Part shown: one piece after another, positions 20,630-30,164 of the stretch | Position numbering within the stretch: position 1 is the stretch's first letter | How the letters are laid out: each line of letters opens with the position of its first letter | DNA from: Azolla caroliniana | Taxonomy: Eukaryota; Polypodiophyta | Direction: 5' to 3' | DNA length: 64,000 nucleotides | Assembly (NCBI GenBank): GCA_043228905.1 | Contig: JBHGNT010000009.1 | Location: 14,136,001 to 14,200,000, forward strand | Notes under the pieces: model-generated | Databases searched by the model: none | What the model saw: the letters and a program-made list of their open reading frames with translations, nothing else | Told to the model about the DNA's origin: nothing | Program-made: the position numbers and the translations under genes

Positions 20630-21336
20630 GGCTTGAGGTCTAGATAGGGCTCTCTAAGTTATACTCCTCTCTAAACATATACTCCTCCCTAAACATAAAC
20701 TTCTCTCTAAACAAAAGCCAAATCAATAGAATGTCTATATTATGTAATATTCTATTAATACAATACATCTAAAAATTATTTTTAATAAAGTAATTTTACT
20801 TAAATTATCAATCATTATATAAACTAGATCTAAATGATGTTAAATCAAGTAAAATATAAAACTAATCATTAACAAGCCTTGAATATGTTGGATTAATGTT
20901 AAAATCATTGGCTAATTAATGACACCCATTTTGATATAGAACGTCTCACGCATTGGTTCTTTAATGCTCACCATTTTAAATATTAGACTTATCAATCATT
21001 GGTTAATTCATGCCCACATATTTAATACATAACATTTGAGAGTCATAACAATTGTTGCTTTTAGTAATCAATCATTGGTACATTCATGAACCTCTATCAT
21101 TGTCTCCTTCATAACCTTTGAAGTCATTGTAGGTTGTTATGACTATAAAAGATTGATCAATATGTTAGTTTGACTTTGTAATCATTAATACAATCATAAG
21201 TTACTCTAGTTAATGTGACTATGGTTACCAACTAACTATCCTCAAAGTTACCAACATTGGTTAAGGTGACTATGGTTACTTTAACCATGTGTTCAATCCC
21301 TATAAATAGGAAGACCTCATCATATTTCACTCACCA
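20630..21336. promoter_or_regulatory. divergent promoter region between transposase and methyltransferase genes
   Basis: About 0.7 kb separates the two start regions. On the methyltransferase side there is a clear TATA box TATAAATA at 21301-21308, about 150 bp before the first ATG (21452). On the transposase side, 20650-20715 holds direct repeats of ACTCCTCTCTAAACATA that would lie in its 5' leader. GGTTAAGGTGACTATGGTTAC-like phrases are repeated at about 21209-21280 (TGACTATGGTTAC twice), possible factor-binding sites. No experimental promoter data are implied. Confidence 0.55.
21301..21308 (+). promoter_or_regulatory. TATA box of the methyltransferase transcription unit
   Basis: TATAAATA in a CCCTATAAATAGG context, typical of plant class II promoters. 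A start about 30 bp downstream would place the 9 bp repeats (21337-21408) at the beginning of the mRNA. Confidence 0.6.
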
Positions 21337-21408
21337 GAGCGTACAGAGCGTACAGAGCACACAGAACGTAGAGAGCACATAGAGCACACAAAGCACTCAG
21401 AGCACAAA
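21337..21408 (+). repeat. 9 bp periodic repeat in the methyltransferase 5' leader
   Basis: Eight consecutive 9-mers of the form GAGCRYANA: GAGCGTACA twice, GAGCACACA, GAACGTAGA, GAGCACATA, GAGCACACA, AAGCACTCA, GAGCACAAA. They lie just downstream of the TATA box and upstream of the first ATG. They could be a protein-binding array on DNA or RNA, or simple slippage. Confidence 0.75.
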
Positions 21409-21451
21409 GCACGAAAGCGCGATCTCCGCCTCCACTTCAACACGAACAACC

Positions 21452-22571
21452 ATGTCTTCCAAGAGAATCGAGCGCGAGGACTCCAGGTAGGCCTCTGGCA
21501 CTGTGGACATTTTTGTAAATATGTTTCGTTTCTCAAGAACTCGATACGGCGTATCGAGTTCATGTATAGAATACAAATATTTATACACGAACTCGATACG
21601 CCGTATCGAGTTCGTGATTAAAGTGTAGGTTTTAAACACGAACTCGATACGCCGTATCGAGTTCGTGTTTAAAGTGTAGGTTTTAAACACGAACTCGATA
21701 CGCCGTATCGAGTTCGTGTATAAAGTGTAGGTTTTAAACACGAACTCGATACGCCGTATCGAGTTCGTGTTTAAAGTGTAGGTTTTAAACAGGAACTCGA
21801 TACGCCGTATCGAGTTCGTGTTTAAAGTGTAGGTTTTAAACAGGAACTCGATACGCCGTATCGAGTTCCTGTTTAAAGTGTAGGTTTTAAACATGAACTC
21901 GATACGCCGTATCGAGTTCTTGTTTAAAACCTACACTATAAATAGGAACTCGATACGGTGTATCGAGTTCCTTTTTAAAATTCAAACTTTAAACACGAAC
22001 TCGATACGGTGTAATGAGTTCGTGTTTAAAGTGTAGGTTTTAAACACGAACTCGATACGGCGTATCGAGTCCCTGTATATAAGAAGGCTTTGAGAGAGAA
22101 AAATCGTTTATGGGGTGGAAATGATATCAAATTGTCTGGCAAAATCAGTCTTTTTTATGTTGACTTTACTTACTTTTAAAGAAATACATGCTCTAATTAT
22201 AGGGGTTTTATGACCTACTTTAGCTTAAAATAGTAGAAAATGATCTACAAATTGCCTTTACTATGGCAAATTCTCCTCAATATAGGTTTAGAATCTATAT
22301 AAGTCATACCTACTATTTAAAAGAATATATAACCCGTTTTACTTATTACGATATATATTTTCTAGGTTGAATAGCCCTGCCTATAATAGATTTTTGAATA
22401 TGTTACTGCTCCTGGAAACTGTTCTTCATTATAATATACAACTTCAATCTACGTGACTGTCTAACTTATGTTTTTGCATATACTTTCTTAAATAGGTCGT
22501 TTGAGAACCTGTCGGACCGACCCGTGAAGAAAATTAAGCTTCGCATACAAGGTTCTCCAATCGAAGCCTAG
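21452..22571 (+). other. upstream coding exons ending at an in-frame TAG before the methyltransferase ORF
   Basis: ATG at 21452 opens 35 coding bases to a good donor (CCAG|GTAGGC, exon end 21486). The matching acceptor (TTAAATAG|GTCG) starts the next exon at 22496. The joined frame gives MSSKRIEREDSRSFENLSDR, continues with PVKKIKLRIQGSPIEA, and stops at TAG 22569-22571. The same frame without the stop runs directly into the main ORF at 22593 (24 bases later). So either a nonsense change has cut off a native N-terminus (974 residues would result), or this is an upstream ORF and translation starts at 22593. The intron between these exons (21487-22495) contains the palindrome array. Confidence 0.65.
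21538..22071. repeat. array of eleven palindromes at 51 bp period in the methyltransferase leader intron
   Basis: Eleven 23 bp units start at 21538, 21590, 21641, 21692, 21743, 21794, 21845, 21896, 21947, 21998 and 22049, so the period is 51 bp after the first step of 52. Each unit is AACTCGATACG, one central base, then the reverse complement of that arm. Units 2-8 have an identical core with central C; units 1 and 9-11 have central G, and unit 10 is the most mutated. In units 3-5 the symmetry extends through CACG and TTTAAA to about 21 bp arms. Spacers read GTGTAGG between TTTAAA blocks; those on both sides of unit 9 (21919-21997) are inverted. Each unit holds two TCGA sites. Possible roles are protein binding, methylation target or RNA hairpins. 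It is not a CRISPR array, because the spacers are also repeated. Confidence 0.95.
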
Positions 22572-22592
22572 ACCAAGGTAGCTCCTGAGACC

Positions 22593-25500
22593 ATGAAGAG
22601 AGGAAAAAAGCTTCTCTTTAACGAAGAGACAAAATCTCAGCCACATAGTGATGTTAGCCAAAAGAAACTTGTCGCCGCTACTGGAGGCGAAGACCTTCCT
22701 GACCGAGATCTAACGGACAAGGAATGGTGTATGCAATATGTCGACTCAAAGAAAAAAGTCGTATTGTATACAGCAAAGAAGAAGGGTGAGGGGCAGCTTG
22801 GAAAAGAAACCCCATTTATGTATGGCCGAATTCTACGATTTGACTACGAAGATGCAGATTCGGCCAACATACTGGTAATGATAGAGTGCTCCAAGGGGGT
22901 ACGTAAAGTGTTCCTTTCAGAAGACCTTTTAGTAAAGGAATCTTGTGGGCCTGAAGTGTTCAAAAAAGCACTTGATAACTCACAAAACCTGATTGTTACC
23001 TTGAGGCCTTATATACAAGGCCATGTAACTCTAAGAGATGAAGAGCCCGCCCCCTTGAAGGCCACAAAAAAGGTATCCAAAGTCCAGTCAAGACCAGCCA
23101 AGAAGAAGACAACGAAAATGTCGGATACGGATTCAACAAGTGAAAATGAAGAAGAGGATAATAAGGGGACGCCAGGAGCCGAGCTAGCCTCGGGTGTTTT
23201 GTCATCCGAGCAGAATAAAATAAGGAGAGAGTTAATGCAACGGAAGCTGGTCAGGAAAGGGCAAGTATTTAATTTGCCTATAACACACATCCATTGGCCC
23301 CCTATTGATGAAAAAGCAGGTCGAAGACCACTTGAGATTAGAGAGCCTCACCGCATGCATGTTCAAAATCTCAAGAAAAAAATGAAAATTAATCCTCATG
23401 CCACTGTGGTGCCTTTTATTGTTATGGTAGATCCTGAAGAATGTGAAACCATTGAAGATTTTGATATTAGAAAGCATGATCAATATAATTATTTTGTCAT
23501 TGGTGGATCGCATTCAGCAGAGGCATGTCGGCAACTTGTGAGAGAACATCCAACCACTTTCTTCTTCAAGTATGCCGAGTGCAAAATTTATGTTGGGCTC
23601 ACAACCGAAGAGGCTAAGCTATTGGCATGGGACCATAATAATGATAATGACTATAGGCAGAAAATGTCGTCTATTGAGCGTATACGGTTCTTCCACCACG
23701 AGTATTTAGATGTGAAACAAAAGTTTGGTGTGAAGTTACATCCAGGCCTTCGACGTCAATGTCTGCATGAAGTCGGCATTGTGGTAGATGATAATGTTAG
23801 GTCCGATGGTCTTCGAAAGTATGAGTCTTGGTTTCAATTGGTGTTTAGAGATGGAGAAGTATGGGACCTCCAAGATCAAATCTTCTCAATGTGGGAGAAT
23901 AAGGAGGTAAAGGGTCAACGACAAAAGAAATGTAGGGTTGACCCTCAACTAGAATTAAAGTCACAAGCCGCCAAGAAAATTGACTTGACAATTGAAGAAG
24001 CGGCAGACGACATGAAGCTGTCTCTATGGAGAGCGATGCAAGGTATTAAGGACGAGCAGCTTCTTGTGTCGGTTTTGTCAAGGGTTGTGGCGAAAGATTT
24101 AAGCCTTGAAGAAATGGTCACTGAGTTCAATAAGTAAGTCTTTCAAATACTGAAATTGTAGTCTATCTGGTGTAATTCAAAGTTCTAATCTTGATTTCTA
24201 ATTTTACAGTCATAAGGTGTACATGAAGATCCAAGAAGTTATGATGAAACAACTTGGATGTATAACTTGGGAACAAGTGACCGAGGATTATCCTCTAACG
24301 TCTTCGTATAAGGCGTTATCAGAGTATTTTATTGCATTCAAGGATTGGGTTAGTATTCATGTTTTTTCATTACCCTTTCATCATATGTAGAGCTTGTATA
24401 ATAATACCTGATGTCCTATTGCTTCTATTAGAAACCGTGTCGAGGCAAGAAACAAGGAGAAGTTAAGGATATACACGATTTCCCTACATCCTTCCTTGCA
24501 CATCTCGAGCGAGCCAGAAAAGAAAAGGATCGTCGCTTAGTCAAGGCGTACGAAATGGAGGAAGATGGCTCGTTTAAAAAATTTAGCCACAAAAAAGATA
24601 TTACGAGAGATCTTTACTACAATGTGGTTTGCGGTGATGTCATCGACTTGATCCAGAAGGTGCCAAAGAAGGAATATACGCTAATGATTGCGGATATTCC
24701 TTACGGATTTCGAATGGCTGGGTCATCATACGACGATGAACCGTTTAGGTTTAAACAATTGGAGAAGATGGTCAAGGATTTCGCTGAGCTAACGACCGCA
24801 TCCTTGTGGCGAATAGTTGTCTTTCATAGTATGGACCAAGGGTACTCGGTAGCTCAAGCTTTGAGATCTCGTTGCCATGGCATCGAGAACCTTGCATGGT
24901 AAGGATTATTTGTAGGTGTCTTTCATTATATTGCAATTCTTAAGGTTGTTGAATCTATTCTTAACTCGATGAATTATTTTTTATAGGATCAAGACCAATG
25001 TAAATAGAGGGCCAACTTTTCGGTTCGTTAATGCCATTGAATACATAACGGTTGGCTACTTCGATGAAATTAAAAAACAGAGAATCAAAGAGCATTCTAA
25101 TGAAGTGGGAGGTTCAAATCTGTTGGTATATCCAGCAGTGACTCGGAAATTGCGACATGTCACCACGACAGAACGGGGACTTGTCAACCCATACCAAAAA
25201 CCTCAACGACTTATGATGCGCTTGATCGAGATGTTTTCTGTCGAAGGAGACTGGATATTAGATCTCTTTTCTGGCACAGGTATTCCTCGAACTAGGGTAA
25301 CGATCTTGAGATAACCAAACACTTTTTTTTCGTTTGACAACTAAATCTTCTTGTTACTTACATCATAGGAACTACGTCAGCATGTGCATTGAAGCTGTTT
25401 AGAAATACAGTTGCATTGGAGAAGGACGAGGACCAAGTTATATTTATTAATATGCGGATTAAGGCTTTGTGGGAGTGCCCAGACCAGGATGAGGAGGTCG

Positions 25501-25721
25501 GTGCAAAGAACCTCGCCAATACAGAAAGGTTTCAACCTGCTTCGCGAGAGCCTATTCCTCCGTTAGCCGGCGAACCGGGGGAGCTAATAGAGCTTGATGA
25601 TGAGCTTATAGAAGATATTTCGTTGGCTCGGCTAACAGGGGAAACCAATGCACGTATAGCCGAAGACAGTTCTACACAAGATGATGAAGAAAATGACGTT
25701 GATGAATTGATTGCTATGTAA
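22593..25721 (+). CDS. ParB/sulfiredoxin-like domain fused to beta-class DNA amino-methyltransferase
   Basis: Five exons join in frame to 930 residues: 22593-24133, 24210-24348, 24432-24898, 24987-25279, 25369-25721, all with GT-AG borders. Residues 45-115 form a small unassigned domain (MYGRILRFDY, VRKVFLSEDLLV), followed by a basic linker (PAKKKTTK) that may be a nuclear signal. Residues about 225-360 resemble the ParB/Srx fold, with FVIGGSHSAEACRQL in the place of the nucleotide-binding loop and an R/K-rich segment before it. The methyltransferase has motif IV IADIPYGF (648-651 is DIPY, where DPPY is usual) ahead of the AdoMet motif DLFSGTGTTS (808-817), the order of beta-class enzymes such as CcrM. 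This predicts N6-adenine or N4-cytosine methylation. Bacterial phage and ICE ParB-methylases are much shorter. The C-terminus is acidic. An upstream exon pair and an in-frame TAG precede the start. It is likely transposon cargo or a regulator. Confidence 0.88.
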
Positions 25722-26735
25722 TAGACTCTATAAAGAATATGACACTGACGATTTGTTAAGATTTCACATTATTAATACAAATTTTGGGTTTTACCTAGTG
25801 GATTCTATTCTTTATAATCATTTATATGTTTCAATTTTATTTTTATATACTTGATTAGTAGATTTATGATATTGGTTTCACCGCGTGCATAGCTGACTAC
25901 CAAACTTATGGAGAAACATGAACTAGCTTAAATGGAGGCTGATTTTGGTCCAAGCTAACCTTAACAGAACATGGCCCTATAATTGTTGCCATGACTGTCC
26001 ATGTTGTTATTATGGATCTTTGTCTTATATTGTTAAAACTATTATGTTTCTATTCCATTGCTGCTTAGATTGTGTAGTGTGTTGATAATGGTTCCAGTTG
26101 CGTTATCGTTCGGACTTTGATCTTGTGTGAATCACCTAAGCAATAGAGTAGATCAATTTTAAATGCAGGTATGAATGCCTAATAGGTTTGTTATTTCCAC
26201 GACATTATCCTAAAGTTCACTGCCTTACATTGTGCACAATTATATACACATATGGTTTGATCCCATATGAACAAACTGAGGAATAGATTAGATCAACTTT
26301 TAATATAAGTATTGAATACTTTAATAAGTTAGTTATTCCAATCACTTATCCTAATGTGCACTATCCTACATTTTCCACAATTACATACATGCATGTATGG
26401 GTCAAAGTATAAATTATATCTCATTTTATTAGTATGGATACAAGTACACCTCATATTTTTGTAAAACCTACCTAATTAATATAAGTCTTTAAGTTAGTGT
26501 TTCCCTTGTCGCACAATAGTGCCATATTGAGCCATAGTTGAACTTTATTATGCCTACATTAACTTATCAACATGTCTAAACTTGCATGATTTCTAATGAT
26601 CTCCACTCGTAGATTTATCATGTATTTTTATATTTGCAAATTCTTATCAAGTTGAGGAACATGTGATACTAGTGCATCCAATTATTGTAGAGAGGGTGTA
26701 TTTGCTTCGTTTTAAGAAGATTCTACAAGTGGAAT
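25722..26735. other. transposon right arm without a recognisable gene
   Basis: About 1.0 kb of AT-rich sequence between the methyltransferase stop and the right terminal repeat. It contains two related segments (26150-26230 and 26285-26390: TTAAATGCAGGTATGAATGC against TTAATATAAGTATTGAATAC, each followed by a similar CATTATCCTAA...CACTGCC/CTATCC...TACAT block), so it carries a diverged ~130 bp tandem duplication. No coding frame stands out. Confidence 0.5.
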
Positions 26736-26769
26736 GCGCAATCCTTCCACTTGTGAACGCGAACGTGTT
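26736..26769 (-). repeat. right terminal inverted repeat of the 9.28 kb transposon
   Basis: The reverse complement starts AACACGTTCGCGTTCACAAG, as on the left side. Just inside it, ACAAGTGGAA occurs again in direct orientation (26725-26734), so the GTGGAA block is repeated near this end too. Confidence 0.93.
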
Positions 26770-27030
26770 TCTATACATACATCGTGTTCAGTGAGCACCT
26801 TTTATACAAGCCCCGACAATCGGGTTGACACAAGTACTGACAGTACTTTACTGCTCATAAATGAGCCTCGACACTCACTCCCAAAACTATTCCTTACGAG
26901 GAATATCTTTCAATCGGCCTCGTGGTTTACGCACCGCTATGACCATGTTATGCGTACCGATTTTACGCACCCAGTCTACGCATTGGTTACGCATCGTATT
27001 ACGCACAAATGTTGAGCTTGTCTCTCAACA
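26770..27030 (-). repeat. 3' LTR of copia B, piece right of the DNA transposon
   Basis: Resumes with TCTATACATACATCGTG and runs to ...CTCTCAACA at 27030, nearly identical to 31358-31619. The low divergence between the two LTRs suggests a recent copia insertion, and the DNA transposon must be younger still. Confidence 0.92.
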
Positions 27031-27039
27031 CTCCCCCTC

Positions 27040-30000
27040 AAGCTCAACTTGAGGTTCCGCCTGCTCCGCCGGATCTACGCTCCGGCTTCTCCTAGCTCCA
27101 CACCTTGCTCGCGCTCCTCGACTTGTTCAACTCCACGCGCTTCGACCCTTCCGGTCGGCTTGTCTGCTCCCATGGCCCTTCACAACTCCCTTGATGTCGC
27201 AGTGTTGGCGCTTCTCCTGTTGCCTTCTTCTCCGCTTGGTCCTTGGTTGATTTAGTGCATCCGAATCAAACATCCGAACCAACTTGGCTACCTTCAATCG
27301 GTTTTCGCTCTCGTCTGAGTTGGCTGTCTCCAACTTGTCTTCGGTCTTCTTGGCCTTGACGGCGTCATCTCCCCCATGCTTGGTTGACTTCGGCTCTTCC
27401 TTTCGGCTGCTCCCTTATGTCCGCTTCGGGATTTTTCCGCAGATCCACCCTCGGCTTCTTCAGCCGATCTGAAGTCAAATTCGTCATTTGACTTGGCATC
27501 GCGGTCTTCTCCGCTCCTTTCCTGCTTCCTTCCATGGTCATTTGGGAGATCTCTCCCCCTCAAGTTTGGCACGTCGAGGTGACACAACCCAAGTGCACCC
27601 GAGAATTGCCGCAACTTGTCCAGACCAAGGGGCTTGGTGAAGATGTCAGCAGTTTGCCGATCCGTTGGAACATACTGAAGTTCGACTTCACCAGAAAGGA
27701 CACGCTCACAGATAAAATGGTAGTGCACCTCAATGTGCTTGGTTCATGCGTGGAAAACGGGGTTCTTTGCAAGCTGGATGCTGCTGAGGTTGTCGCAGTA
27801 GATCGTCGTAGGATCGGGCACCTCCTCTTGCAGATCCTTAAGTAGCTGCTTCAACCATACGGCTTCGCATGTCGCGACAACCGCTCCTCTATACTCAGCT
27901 TCGGTGCTCGACAGTGCAACTGTCGGCTGCTTCTTACTGCTCCATGCTATCGCGGCACTCCCAAGAGAGAACGTGTATCCGGACGTGGATCGGCGATTGG
28001 CGACATTGCTAGCCCAATCAACATCAGTGTAGCTGACCAACTCCGAGGTTGTACTGGTCCGATATAGCAGTCCCCGGTCCTTAGTGCCGCTTACGTATTG
28101 TAGTACGCGTTGCGCACACTGAAGGTGCTCCTCAGCAGGCCGTGCCATGAACTGATTGATCACCCCGACCGGGTAGCTGAGATCTGGTTGGGTGATGGTC
28201 AAGTATATAAGGTTGTCGACTATCTGTCGGGACCTCGTCGTGTCGCATACCTTTCCGGACTCGGGGCAAAGCTTGACGGTTCTATCCAGAGGAGTCGAGA
28301 CGGACTTACAGTTTGCCATCCCGAATTTGAAGAGCATATTCAACACGTAATGGCGTTGGCTGATCAATATGCCTTCGGAGGTACGGATCACTTCGATCCA
28401 GAGGAAGTAATGAAGGTCTCCCAGATCCTTCATGTCGAATGATGCCGCAAGCTGGAGCTTCACGCGGTTGATTTCACTTAGGTCGGCGCCGGTGATGACC
28501 AAGTCATCAACATAAAGTAGAATACTAACCAGCTCGAGTCGACCTTTCCGGATGAACAGTGAGGAGTCCGATTTCGACGTCGCAAAGCCCATCCAATGCA
28601 GTTGTCGCGTGATCTTCGCGTTCCAAGCACGCGGGGCTTGCTTTAGTCCGTAAAGGGACTTCTTCAATCGGCACACTGCCGACGTGTTTGTTCCAGAGTG
28701 AAATCCGGGGGGTTGTACCATGTACACCGCTTCCCTCAGAGTTGGACTCGTGTCGGTCTGACTTGTTCCTATCCATGCCGGAATCCGACACCTTCTTCTT
28801 CCCTTTCTCTTTGCGCGTAAGCTGTCTCCTTGGCTTCCTGCGCAGAGAATGCACGACCGAGTCTCCACTACTCGCCGGCTCTTCATCGGACTGGTCGAAC
28901 CAACTCAGTCGTCCATTCGATCTGCTTAACTGAAACGAAATCAGACTCTCTTCACAGGTCCCGATTTCAGGCTCATCTGGAGGCATCTCGGCCTCGCTGA
29001 CCTCATCATCAGAACTCGGATTGGAGGTGAGGTCTGGAGTCGGAGGCAAGTACCAGGACGCGGACTCGTCAAACACAACGTTGCGGCTTCCTTCCGAAAT
29101 ATAGTTCGTGCGCCGACACTTTTTCTCCGATCCGATTCTAGATGTATACTGCGGTTCGTACCGCCTCGACCCAGTAGAACTTGGGCAAGATCTTTTCTTC
29201 AATCATTGCCCACGCCGATTCCACAATCGAACGATTCTTCCTCTCGGCCACGCCGTTTTGCTCCGGCGTGTATCTACAACTGAATTTGCGCCGAATTCCC
29301 ATCTATTGTAGATAACCGTTAAATTGACCGGAAAAGTATTCTTTTCCGCCATCCGACCGTAGGCACTTGATCTTCCTTCCTGTTTTCGTTTCCACAAACC
29401 TTTTGAGGTCCCGAAAACAGTCGAAGACTTCGCTCTTCCTCTCAATGAGGTAGATCCACGTGTGCCGCGTGTAGTCGTCGATGAAGGAGACGAAATATCG
29501 GCTCCCGCCAAGACTAACGTTTTGTGCCGGCCCCCACACATCGGAGTGTATCAAGTCGAGCTTGTTCCGGCTCCAGTTACGCTCGTTGGGGAAAGGAAGT
29601 TGGTGTTGCTTCCCTAGCTGGCAAGCTTCACAAATTTGCGCCTTCCGGCCACTAAATTTGGGCAATCCGAACACCACTTGTTTCGATTGCAGGTCTTGAA
29701 GCCGTTGGTAGTTGACGTGGCCTATCCGATTGTGCCTAAGTCGATGTCCGACTCGACTTTTTGTCCCTTCGCGAACATTGCGGTGTCACCGTCAGTAGAG
29801 TCGAGGATGAACATCCTCCCATCTCTGCGCCCTTGCGCAATAATACGGCCTTCTTCCTCAATGAAGCACCCGAGGTGTGTAAACCGGACCTGCATCCCTT
29901 GGTCGATGATCTGTCCGACCGACACCAAGTTCTTCGTGATTGTCGGAACGTGTAGCACGTTCATGAGTTTCCCTTTCTGCCCGACATGGCTCAGGGGAAC

Positions 30001-30105
30001 TTCTTTGACATTCGCGATCGGATGCGGAGTGTCGTCTCCGGTTGTGACTACTCTTGGTTGCGTCGGTTTCTCAAGGTATAAGAACCACTCCTTGTGGCAC
30101 GTCAT
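27040..30105 (-). pseudogene. copia B pol remains (protease to RNase H)
   Basis: Minus-strand pol in order from high to low coordinates: protease and GAG-pre-integrase (YVDSGASNHMTCHKEW at the border with gag, then GKLMNVLHVPTITKNLVSVG, 29722-30105), zinc-binding CEACQLGKQHQLPF and integrase core HSDVWGPAQNVSLGGSRYF (29303-29677). The RT linker (FDESASWYLPPTPD, 28525-29202) is followed by reverse transcriptase (CRLKKSLYGLKQAPRAWNAK, ILLYVDDLVITGAD) and RNase H (TDVDWASNVANRRSTSGY, KQPTVALSSTEAEYRGAV) at 27744-28886. The N-terminal part of the RT fingers is shortened around 28700-28760 and several frameshifts occur. The catalytic YVDD and much of RNase H are intact. Beyond RNase H the frame continues to a charged tail (27294-27728) next to the polypurine tract. 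Confidence 0.88.
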
Positions 30106-30164
30106 GTGGTTTGACGCGCCGGAGTCGACGTACTACACCTCGTCTGATTTCGGGGCGGACTTGT

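Larger units (their letters stand above)
17490..26769. mobile_element. 9.28 kb DNA transposon carrying a DUF7869-type transposase and a ParB-methyltransferase
   Basis: Element bounded by 34 bp terminal inverted repeats at 17490-17523 and 26736-26769 that agree at 33 of 34 positions and start AACACGTTCGCGTTCACAAG. Flanking TCTAT (17485-17489 and 26770-26774) is a 5 bp target duplication; a 4 or 6 bp reading is possible because of shared A/T bases. The empty site is preserved in the intact LTR of the host copia element (about 31358-31363). It holds two large divergent genes, a shared ~700 bp promoter region, and an array of palindromes in the leader intron of the methyltransferase gene. A deleted relative with the same ends lies at 14428-16354. 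The combination fits a cut-and-paste element; I cannot assign it to a named superfamily. Confidence 0.93.

Noticed and set aside
21397-21894. 165-codon minus-strand ORF of 17-residue repeats (TYTLNTNSIRRIEF type) through the palindrome array
   Set aside because: The period of 51 bp equals 17 codons, so one repeat without stops opens the whole frame automatically. The frame is antisense to the leader exon and stops as soon as the repeat ends.
21538-22071. CRISPR array
   Set aside because: The repeats are fully palindromic, the spacers are also repeats rather than unique sequences, and the host is a plant.
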